Shown here: piece after piece, positions 58,303 through 64,000 of the stretch
Layout of the letters: each line of letters starts with the position of its first letter
Position numbering within the stretch: the first letter of the stretch is position 1
NCBI RefSeq assembly: GCF_003148685.1
Contig: NZ_QGGR01000001.1
Location: 620,001 to 684,000, forward strand
DNA from: Actinoplanes xinjiangensis
GTDB taxonomy: Bacteria > Actinomycetota > Actinomycetes > Mycobacteriales > Micromonosporaceae
DNA: 64,000 bases
Direction of reading: 5' to 3'
Made by a program: the position numbers and the translations under genes
The notes under the pieces: generated by a model
The model's input: the letters and a program-made list of their open reading frames with translations, nothing else
What the model was told of the DNA's origin: nothing
Databases searched by the model: none

Positions 58303-58704
58303 ATGTCCATTCCCCGGTTGAACCCGTACCGCTCGGCGCTCACCCCGCCTGCCACCGTGAACCGCCCGGTGACCCGCGACCGCAACCAGCACGCGCGCGA
58401 GGACGCCGCCTCCCTCACCGACCGTGACCGGGAGCTGATCTACCAGGCCACCGGCCAGCGCATCCGGCCCGGTGAGACGAACCCCGGCTGGATCAACTCG
58501 CTGGCCGCGGCGATCGCGGCGGACCGGGCCAGCGGGCGCCTGGCCCCGACGCAGGAGATCACCGCGCTCTATCTCAATGATCTGTTCCGCCGGTACGACC
58601 AGAGCCCCACCGGCCGCAACCCGATCGCCGGCTACCTGGAGCCGGCGCTGCGCCACCTGGCGCAGAGCGGCTCCGGCGGCGGCCGTCTCGACGTGACGGC
58701 GTAG
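58303..58704 (+). CDS. Small conserved-looking hypothetical protein (133 residues)
   Basis: 133 residues. An N-terminal disordered part (MSIPRLNPYRSALTPPATVN) leads to a folded helical region (DAASLTDRDRELIYQATGQR, INSLAAAIAADRASGRLAP, EITALYLNDLFRRYDQS) and a short tail. No signal peptide or membrane helix. The LTDRDRELIYQATG block resembles actinobacterial proteins of unknown role. ATG 58303 has a GGAGG site, rather far (12 nt). It is convergent with the GAF-ANTAR gene, with only 6 bp between the stops. Confidence 0.6.
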   Translation: MSIPRLNPYRSALTPPATVNRPVTRDRNQHAREDAASLTDRDRELIYQATGQRIRPGETNPGWINSLAAAIAADRASGRLAPTQEITALYLNDLFRRYDQSPTGRNPIAGYLEPALRHLAQSGSGGGRLDVTA

Positions 58705-58710
58705 CCCGGG

Positions 58711-59319
58711 TCAGCCGCGCTGGGTGCGCTCGACCAGCGCGGCGGCCACGTCCCGCAGCTTGCGGTTGGTGTCCTGGGAGACCCGGGTGAGGATGGCGAA
58801 CGCCTCGTCCGCGGTGCACCGGCGCTCGCCCATGATGATGCCCTTGGCCTGCTCGATCACGGCACGGCTCTCCATCGCGGCCTGGAGGTGCCGGGCGAGG
58901 TCGGCGGTGGCGTCGTAGAGGTGCGCGTTGGCCAGCGCGACCGCCGCGTACCGGACGAAGGTCTGTGCCACCGCGACCGTCGCCGGGCCGAAGACGCGCG
59001 GCACCTCGGCGTAGACGTTCAGCGCGCCGTTCACCGCCTCGCCGATCGGCAGGCTCAGCGACAGCACGCTGCCCATGCCGGCCCGGGCCGCCTCGGAGCC
59101 CCAGCCGTCCCACCGGCCGTCGTGCGCGGTGTCCGGAACCTCGACGGTGGTCCTCGTCGCGGCCGCCTCCAGGCACGGGCCGGCACCACGCTCGTACTGC
59201 AACTCGTCGAGTCGCAGCGCCACCTCCCCGGTGTGGGCCGCGGTGGCCGCGCCCCGCTCACGCAGGAGGGTGATCGACACCTGCGCGGCGCCCGGCAGGG
59301 TCCGCCCCGCCAGGGCCAC
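58711..59319 (-). CDS. GAF-ANTAR regulator, main part (N-terminus lost by frameshift)
   Basis: 202 residues as read from GTG 59319. The GAF domain covers about residues 1-135 (VALRLDELQYERGAGPCLEA, SLSLPIGEAVNGALNVYAEV, ALANAHLYDATADL). The ANTAR RNA-binding domain is at the end (AVIEQAKGIIMGERRCTADE, AFAILTRVSQDTNRKLRDVA). ANTAR proteins act as antiterminators. The usual N-terminus of the family (FAEFGRIKLGETDLDGVLSR) is present just upstream but in another frame, separated by one missing base near 59322. The product here may be a shortened but working protein or a broken one; a reading error is also possible. Confidence 0.75.
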   Translation of the reverse strand: MALAGRTLPGAAQVSITLLRERGAATAAHTGEVALRLDELQYERGAGPCLEAAATRTTVEVPDTAHDGRWDGWGSEAARAGMGSVLSLSLPIGEAVNGALNVYAEVPRVFGPATVAVAQTFVRYAAVALANAHLYDATADLARHLQAAMESRAVIEQAKGIIMGERRCTADEAFAILTRVSQDTNRKLRDVAAALVERTQRG

Positions 59320-59444
59320 GACCGGGACAGCACCCCGTCGAGATCGGTCTCACCCAGCTTGATGCGACCGAACTCCGCGAATGCGGCAGCGGCGTCGGTC
59401 GGGTCGTACGCCTTCAACGTCAGAGAATCCCCGCAGCGGAACAC
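59320..59444 (-). pseudogene. Out-of-frame N-terminal segment of the GAF-ANTAR gene
   Basis: Read leftwards from a possible GTG at 59444 this gives DAAAAFAEFGRIKLGETDL and DGVLSR, the expected family N-terminus. The frame then runs into nonsense. Adding one G in the run at 59322-59323 (CCCGGTCG to CCCGGGTCG on the coding strand) would continue as VVALAGRTLPGAAQVSITLL into the main part. The 419-bp gap to the GH43 start also holds a run of nine C at 59578-59586 and the GH43 promoter, but no other gene. Confidence 0.6.
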
Positions 59445-59719
59445 GAGCCACCCCGGGCGGCCGTGCCAGTCGATCGGTGTCGTCCCGGGAGCCGGACGGC
59501 CCACGGACTTGCGCCGCTGCTTGACGCTGGTGCGCCGGTGTCGTCGACTCCGGCCGCAGGACGACGATATTACCCAACCCCCCCCCGACAGGTATGTAAG
59601 GCCCCGACGGAGTGCCCCGTACGTCCGGGCCGCCGCTGTCCTCCGGTGGCGTACGTCTGCCGGAAGTGTCGGAGTGTGCGGAGCGATCCCGGCCGGGCCA
59701 CCCAGCGGCGCCGGCGCCC

Positions 59720-59747
59720 TTGACACCATATTTGTGATCGTTAACAT
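59720..59747 (+). promoter_or_regulatory. GH43 promoter with LacI-type operator
   Basis: TTGACA at 59720-59725 and TAACAT at 59742-59747 with a 16-bp spacer. Overlapping the -10 is TGTGATCGTTAACA (59733-59746). Its reverse complement TGTTAACGATCACA matches the araA-operon operator TGTTACCGTTCACA at 12 of 14 positions. This suggests control by the arabinose LacI protein. Confidence 0.65.
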
Positions 59748-59863
59748 AGCGGCAACACGTGAGTCACCGGCCGTCCATCCCCCACCGTCCAGGACGGATC
59801 GCCGTGCCCCGCCCACCGGCGGACATCCCCTCACCCCGCGTTCCTTTCCCCGGAGGGACTGCC

Positions 59864-61360
59864 ATGTCTCTTGCACGCCTCAGATCCGCCGGAGCCGCTC
59901 TGCTCCTGCTGCTCGCGATCGTCGTCGCCGTCGAGACCCGCTCGGCCGCACCGGCCCGCGCCGCCACCACCTTCACCAACCCGGTCGCGTCCGCCCCCTA
60001 CGGCGCCGACCCGTGGATGGGGTACTACAACGGCTACTACTACCTGGCCGCCACGACCTGGAACAACCAGATCGTCATCAAGCGCGCCACCTCGGTCGCG
60101 GCCCTGCCCGGCGCCACCGAGAACGTCATCTTCACCGGCACCGCCGCCGCGAGCTGCTGCAACGTGTGGGCGCCGTCGATGCACCGGCTGAACGGCCCGA
60201 ACGGGTACCGCTGGTACTTCTACTACTCGGCCGGCACCGCGGCGTGCTGCGACGGGCAGCGGTCGTTCGTGCTGGAGAGCTCCGGCGACAACCCGATGGG
60301 GCCGTACACCTTCAAGGGTCAGCTCAACGTGCAGGCCGGCAACGGCTGGGCGATCGACGGCAGCGTGGCCACCATCAACGGGGCCAACTACTTCCTCTAC
60401 TCGTCGTGGGTCGGTGACCTGCAGAGCCTGTTCATCGCGCCGATGAGCAACCCCTGGACGGTGTCCGCCTACGGCACGCGGATCTCGTACCCCACCCACG
60501 ACTGGGAGAAGCAGGGCGGCAACACCGAGGAGGGCCCCTACGTGCTGCAGCGCAACGGCAAGACGTTCCTGACGTTCTCGGCCAGCTCCTGCAACACACC
60601 GGACTACAAGATCGGCATGCTCACGCTGACCGGCTCGAACCCGCTGGCCGCCTCGTCATGGACGAAGAAGAGCACCCCGATCTTCCAGCGCTCCGACGCC
60701 AACAGCGTCTACGGCCCCGGCCACCACTCGTTCTTCACCTCGCCCGACGGCACCGAGACGTGGATGGCCTACCACGCCAACGAGACCACCGCCCAGGGCT
60801 GCGGCGGCACCCGGACCACCCGGATCAAGAAGGTCAACTTCAACAGCGACGACAGCCCCAACCTGGGTACGCCGGACAAGCTCTCCACCACCCTGACCGC
60901 CCCCTCGGGTGACCCGGGCGGCACGGTCTCCTTCCCGGTGGCCGGCACCCAGTACCGCCTGGTCAACCAGGCCGGCGGCAAAGTTCTCGACGCCCAGAAC
61001 TGTGGCACCGCCAACGGCACCGCCATCCAGCAGTGGACGTCGCTCGGCAACGCCTGCCAGAAATGGACGTTCACGAAGACGACCAGCAACTACTACCGGA
61101 TCACCAACGTCAACAGCGGCACCGTCCTCGACTCGGTCAACTGCGGCACCGCCAACGGCACGGCACTCAATCTGTGGGCGTCGCTCGGCAACGCCTGCCA
61201 GGAGTGGAGCCTCACCCCGGTCAACGGCGGCTACCTGATCGCCAACCGCGGCAACGGGCTGATCCTCGACGTCACGAACTGCGGCACCGCCGACGGCGTC
61301 GCAGTCCGGCAGTGGGCGTCCCTGGGCAACGCCTGCCAGCAGTGGAACATCACCACCTGA
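59864..61360 (+). CDS. Secreted GH43 arabinan/arabinoxylan-active enzyme with CBM13 lectin domain
   Basis: 498 residues. The signal peptide is about residues 1-33 (ending ARA). A five-bladed GH43 catalytic domain follows (about 36-350). Its catalytic acids are Asp about 49 (APYGADPWMG), Asp about 165 (GWAIDGSVA) and Glu about 223 (NTEEGPYVL). The C-terminus (about 365-498) is a ricin-B-like CBM13 with three repeats, each with NCGTANGT or similar and a final QKW, QEW or QQW. It probably releases L-arabinose from arabinan or arabinoxylan outside the cell, feeding the arabinose importer and AraA. ATG 59864 has a GGAGGGA site. The promoter carries an arabinose-type operator. Confidence 0.93.
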   Translation: MSLARLRSAGAALLLLLAIVVAVETRSAAPARAATTFTNPVASAPYGADPWMGYYNGYYYLAATTWNNQIVIKRATSVAALPGATENVIFTGTAAASCCNVWAPSMHRLNGPNGYRWYFYYSAGTAACCDGQRSFVLESSGDNPMGPYTFKGQLNVQAGNGWAIDGSVATINGANYFLYSSWVGDLQSLFIAPMSNPWTVSAYGTRISYPTHDWEKQGGNTEEGPYVLQRNGKTFLTFSASSCNTPDYKIGMLTLTGSNPLAASSWTKKSTPIFQRSDANSVYGPGHHSFFTSPDGTETWMAYHANETTAQGCGGTRTTRIKKVNFNSDDSPNLGTPDKLSTTLTAPSGDPGGTVSFPVAGTQYRLVNQAGGKVLDAQNCGTANGTAIQQWTSLGNACQKWTFTKTTSNYYRITNVNSGTVLDSVNCGTANGTALNLWASLGNACQEWSLTPVNGGYLIANRGNGLILDVTNCGTADGVAVRQWASLGNACQQWNITT

Positions 61361-61530
61361 TCCCTCCACCGGCTCCCCGTCACCCGAAGGCGGGGAGCCA
61401 CCCCCTCCCGCAGATGTGCGCGCCATGGTCGTCCCCGACGACAGCCGACACCGTCCCCCGGCTCCCGCGCGCCGTCTGCCCACCGGGCCGGAGCACCCTG
61501 TGCTCCGGCCCGGCCCGGCCTAACCCACCC

Positions 61531-61772
61531 GGCTGGTCCCCACCGCTGTCTCAGCGTGGCTGAGACAACGGTGACGGCCAGCCGGATCTTTCGGGCTGGT
61601 CCCCACCGCTGTCTCGAAGGCCACGAGACAACGGTGACAGCCAGCCGGGTCTTTCGGGCTGGTTCCCACCGCTGTCTCGGAGGCCGCGAGACAACGGTGA
61701 CAGCCAGCCGGGTCTTTTGGGCTGGTTCTCACCGCTGTCTCAGCGTGGCTGAGACAGCGGTGAGGGCCAGCC
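61531..61772. repeat. Four tandem 53-bp palindromes at 63-bp spacing (copies C1-C4)
   Basis: Copies begin at 61531, 61594, 61657 and 61720, each 53 bp, separated by a nearly constant 10-bp spacer (GGATCTTTCG, GGGTCTTTCG, GGGTCTTTTG). The layout is as in copies A and B. Outer and inner arm parts are kept; the variable middle has some mismatches or G-T pairs in C1-C3. It fills the 474-bp gap between the GH43 and decarboxylase genes. The 63-bp period makes 21-residue repeat frames on both strands, which I do not accept as genes. Confidence 0.88.
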
Positions 61773-61834
61773 GGGCGGGATCGGCGGCGGGGACGGGCGG
61801 CGGGTGGTGGGTGGTGGGTGGTGGGGGTGTGGGG

Positions 61835-63208
61835 TTATGGGCGGGGGGTCAGGATGTCGCGGAGCAGGTCGTGGACGCGGTCGGCGTCGGCGGGGGCGGT
61901 GCGCCAGTTGCTGAAGGCCGCCCGCAGCGCCGGAACCCCCTGATAGACGGTCGGCGTCAGGAAGGCCTCACCGGAGTCGGCGATGGCCCGGACCACGGCC
62001 GCGGGATCGCCGGGGACGTGGAAGCAGACGACGTTCAGGCGTACCGGAGCGAGCAGTCGCACGCCCGGGAGAGCGGTGAGGCGCTCGCCGAGCCGGTGAG
62101 CCGCGGCGATGGCGCCGGTGACGATCGCACGGTGACCGTCCGTGCCGTAGGCGGTGAGGGTGAACCAGGCGGCGAGGGCGCGCAGGCGGCGGGAGTTCTC
62201 CGGAGTTAGGTGGAAGAAGTCCGGGTCGCCGGTGATCGCCGGCAGGTAGGCGGCCGAGTTCTGGAACACGGCGACCTGCAGATCGCGATGCCGGGTGAAC
62301 TGGACCGCCGCGTCGTACGGCACGTTGAGCCACTTGTGCAGGTCGATGCAGACCGAGTCGGCGCCGGCCAGCCCGGCGACCAGGTGGGCGTGTTCGGGTG
62401 ACAGGGCCGCGAAGCCGCCGAACGCCGCGTCGACGTGCAACCAGAACGGGTAACGGTCCCGCAGCGCGAGGATCGCCCGCAGGTCGTCGAAGTCGACGGT
62501 GTTGACCGTTCCGGCGTTGGCGACCACGATCGCCGGGCCGTCCAGGGCGGCGAGCGCCGATTCCAGGGCGGCGACGTCGACGGCCTCCCGGTCCGGCAGG
62601 GTCGCCACCGGGCGCAGCGCGTCGCGGCCCAGACCGAGGATCGACAGCGCCTTGTGGACGCTGGAGTGGGCGGCGCCGGAGAGCACGGTGACCTCGCCGA
62701 GGGCGGCCAGGCCCTGCCGGGCGACGCTGACCCCGCGCCGGGCGCCGATCCACTCGCGGCCGATGGCGAAGCCGACCAGGTTCGACATGGTGGCGCCGCT
62801 GACGAACGCGCCGTGGTGCCCGGTCAGGCCGAACATCTCGCCCAGCCAGGCCACCGTCTCGTCCTCCAGCGCGGCCGCCGACGAGCCGGACCGGTTCGAC
62901 ACGTTCTGGTCGAAGGCGCTGGTCAGCCAGTCGCCGGCGAGCGCGGCCGGCGTCGTGCCGCCGGTGACGAAGCCCAGGTAGCGGGGTCCGGCGCTGCCGG
63001 AGAAGCCGGGTGCCCAGCGACGTTCGAATGCGGCCAGCGCCCCGGCCGTGCCGACCCCCGCCACCGGCAGCGGGGCGGCCGGTACCCGGGCCGGGGTGGG
63101 TGCGACCGGCCGTTCGTCGAGGCCGGCGAGGACGGAGACCGCGTAGTCACGGGTGGCCTGCAACAGTTCCGGCAGGGCGGCCAGGTCGTCGGCGAGTGGT
63201 GATGTCAC
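61835..63208 (-). CDS. PLP-dependent amino acid decarboxylase family protein
   Basis: 457 residues, group II decarboxylase fold (aromatic-amino-acid/tyrosine/DABA decarboxylase relatives). PLP Lys is in CIDLHKWLNVPYD; the ring-stacking region is HSSVHKALSILGLG and the Asp is in FWLHVDAAFGGFAALSPE. Also visible: GAFVSGATMSNLVGFAIGRE. The exact substrate cannot be told. Start GTG 63208 (MTSPLADDL) is preferred; the frame stays open upstream but without family likeness. It is in the same direction as the PrsW gene, 59 bp after it. Confidence 0.9.
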   Translation of the reverse strand: MTSPLADDLAALPELLQATRDYAVSVLAGLDERPVAPTPARVPAAPLPVAGVGTAGALAAFERRWAPGFSGSAGPRYLGFVTGGTTPAALAGDWLTSAFDQNVSNRSGSSAAALEDETVAWLGEMFGLTGHHGAFVSGATMSNLVGFAIGREWIGARRGVSVARQGLAALGEVTVLSGAAHSSVHKALSILGLGRDALRPVATLPDREAVDVAALESALAALDGPAIVVANAGTVNTVDFDDLRAILALRDRYPFWLHVDAAFGGFAALSPEHAHLVAGLAGADSVCIDLHKWLNVPYDAAVQFTRHRDLQVAVFQNSAAYLPAITGDPDFFHLTPENSRRLRALAAWFTLTAYGTDGHRAIVTGAIAAAHRLGERLTALPGVRLLAPVRLNVVCFHVPGDPAAVVRAIADSGEAFLTPTVYQGVPALRAAFSNWRTAPADADRVHDLLRDILTPRP

Positions 63209-63267
63209 ACCAGCACGGTAGGAGACGACCGGGCCGCCCGTCGCGGGCCACTTCGGCGGTCCTGGCC

Positions 63268-64000
63268 TCAGTAGGTGATCGGGACCCGCCAGAGCGGCGC
63301 GGCGATCTCGCGGTCGGCCTGCCGGCGGACCACCAGCAGCCAGGCGACGCCGATCAGGGAGACGCCGACCAGTCCGCCCCAGGAGAGCAGGGTGAACAGG
63401 TGCGGGTCGCGGGCGACGTCGGTGATCACCTGCGCGATGCTCTGCCAGCCGTCCCAGAGGGCATGCAGGACCGCGACGCCGAGGTACGTGACCAGCAGCC
63501 GCCCGGTCAGCGCGAAGTGCCGCCGGCCGCTCGCCGAGAAGAGCACACCACCGAGGGTCGCCGTCCACAGCCCGTGACCGACCGGGGCGAGCACCCCGCG
63601 CAGCAGTTCGGTCTCGACGAGCGTCATCAGCGACATGCCCTGCTGGGTGAAGAGGGCGGTGAAGGCGTACCCGGCCGACTCGAACGCGGCGAACCCGAAG
63701 CCGACGGCGGCGCCGAGGATCACCCCGTCGACCGCGTACTTGTGCTGTAGGCGGCGGCAGAGGAAGGCGAGGGCGGCGAGTTTCGCGGCCTCCTCGATCA
63801 GGCCGACGCCGAGGAAGAACAGCGGGCTCGGGTGCAGCAGGTACGTCTCGAGCAGCGACGCGGCCAGCACGCCGAGGACTCCGCCGGTGACGAACGTGCT
63901 GAACAGCAGTTCCGAGGTGACCTCGCCGCTGTGCCGTCTGGTGAACGCCCAGAGTACGAACGTGACCGGGACCAGGAAACTGCCGAGCAGGACCAGGGTG
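63268..64000 (-). CDS. PrsW-family intramembrane metalloprotease (5' part outside window)
   Basis: About 243 residues visible, the N-terminus being beyond base 64000. There are at least six membrane helices. The PrsW/CPBP-like motifs are GLIEEAAKLAALAFLCR (EExxK), GAAVGFGFAAFESAGYAF and GVLAPVGHGLWTATLGGVLF, ending with VAVLHALWDG. These Glu and His residues would bind the catalytic metal. Members cut membrane-bound anti-sigma factors or similar targets; the partner here is not evident. The frame is open to the window edge (SFLVPVTFVLWAFTRRHSGE can be read), so the gene is cut only by the edge. Confidence 0.88.
   Translation of the reverse strand, partial: TLVLLGSFLVPVTFVLWAFTRRHSGEVTSELLFSTFVTGGVLGVLAASLLETYLLHPSPLFFLGVGLIEEAAKLAALAFLCRRLQHKYAVDGVILGAAVGFGFAAFESAGYAFTALFTQQGMSLMTLVETELLRGVLAPVGHGLWTATLGGVLFSASGRRHFALTGRLLVTYLGVAVLHALWDGWQSIAQVITDVARDPHLFTLLSWGGLVGVSLIGVAWLLVVRRQADREIAAPLWRVPITY

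Noticed and set aside
58711..59444. Programmed frameshift producing full-length GAF-ANTAR protein
   Set aside because: No slippery heptamer or downstream structure is evident at the site; a simple one-base loss or a reading error explains it better.
61531..61772. CRISPR-like array or 21-residue-repeat genes on both strands
   Set aside because: The separators are near-identical 10-bp sequences, not unique spacers, and the 53-bp units are palindromes found elsewhere singly. The repeat proteins on both strands follow simply from the 63-bp period being divisible by three.
1..64000. Mobile elements, prophage, tRNA or rRNA genes
   Set aside because: No transposase, integrase, inverted-repeat-bounded insertion, tRNA cloverleaf or rRNA stretch was recognised on reading both strands; a dedicated scan could still find a short remnant.

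Overview
This is a very GC-rich window with tight, often 4-nt-overlapping operons, GTG starts, ECF/SigE-type sigma factors, ANTAR regulators and many secreted glycoside hydrolases. It looks like chromosome from a filamentous actinomycete, most likely a Micromonosporaceae member such as Actinoplanes. That assignment is an inference from gene style and content; no rRNA, tRNA, phage, IS or CRISPR was seen.

Layout. 1-5.6 kb: a MacB-type ABC exporter (lipoprotein, adaptor, ATPase, permease) beside a NarL-type two-component system. 5.8-14.3 kb: a flavocytochrome-like reductase, a SigE-family sigma factor with a downstream membrane protein, a TAXI-TRAP transporter and a GH35 beta-galactosidase. 14.4-21 kb: a galactan-use cluster resembling ganSPQAB, with a binding lipoprotein, two permeases, a LacI repressor and two tandem secreted GH53 endo-galactanases, divergent from the GH35 gene across paired TGTAACCGGTCACA operators. 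21-28.3 kb: an MMPL transporter with TetR, an amidohydrolase, a coiled-coil protein, a LamG-like secreted protein and a ZIP transporter. 28.3-37.8 kb: an arabinose cluster (binding protein, double ATPase, two permeases, araA; divergent LacI; then araD with its own operators). 38.3-41 kb: a PstS-like lipoprotein beside a four-TM GlnX-like membrane protein. 41.1-49.3 kb: a 2135-residue DUF4011 helicase/Vsr-like nuclease behind a HIRAN-like protein, the best candidate for an unusual system. 49.4-58.7 kb: small regulator/enzyme pairs (MDR with TetR, ArsR with SRPBCC, DrrAB-type ABC with TetR), an MCP-PilZ fusion and a compact operon containing a 27-residue membrane peptide. 58.7-64 kb: a frameshifted GAF-ANTAR gene, a secreted GH43-CBM13 arabinan-active enzyme, four tandem palindromes, a PLP-dependent decarboxylase and a PrsW protease running off the end.

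How it fits together. Secreted GH53 and GH43 enzymes would cut the galactan and arabinan parts of plant arabinogalactan or pectin side chains; the two sugar ABC systems import the products; GH35, AraA and AraD process them. Related LacI-type operators (TGTAACCGGTCACA, TGTTACCGTTCACA, TGTGATCGTTAACA) lie at the galactan cluster, the arabinose operon and, about 25 kb away, the GH43 promoter, suggesting linked control. No ribulokinase (araB) and no ATPase for the galactan transporter are present, so both must be supplied from elsewhere. A 53-bp perfect-to-near-perfect palindrome recurs at three intergenic loci (six copies) and shows compensatory changes in its arms.
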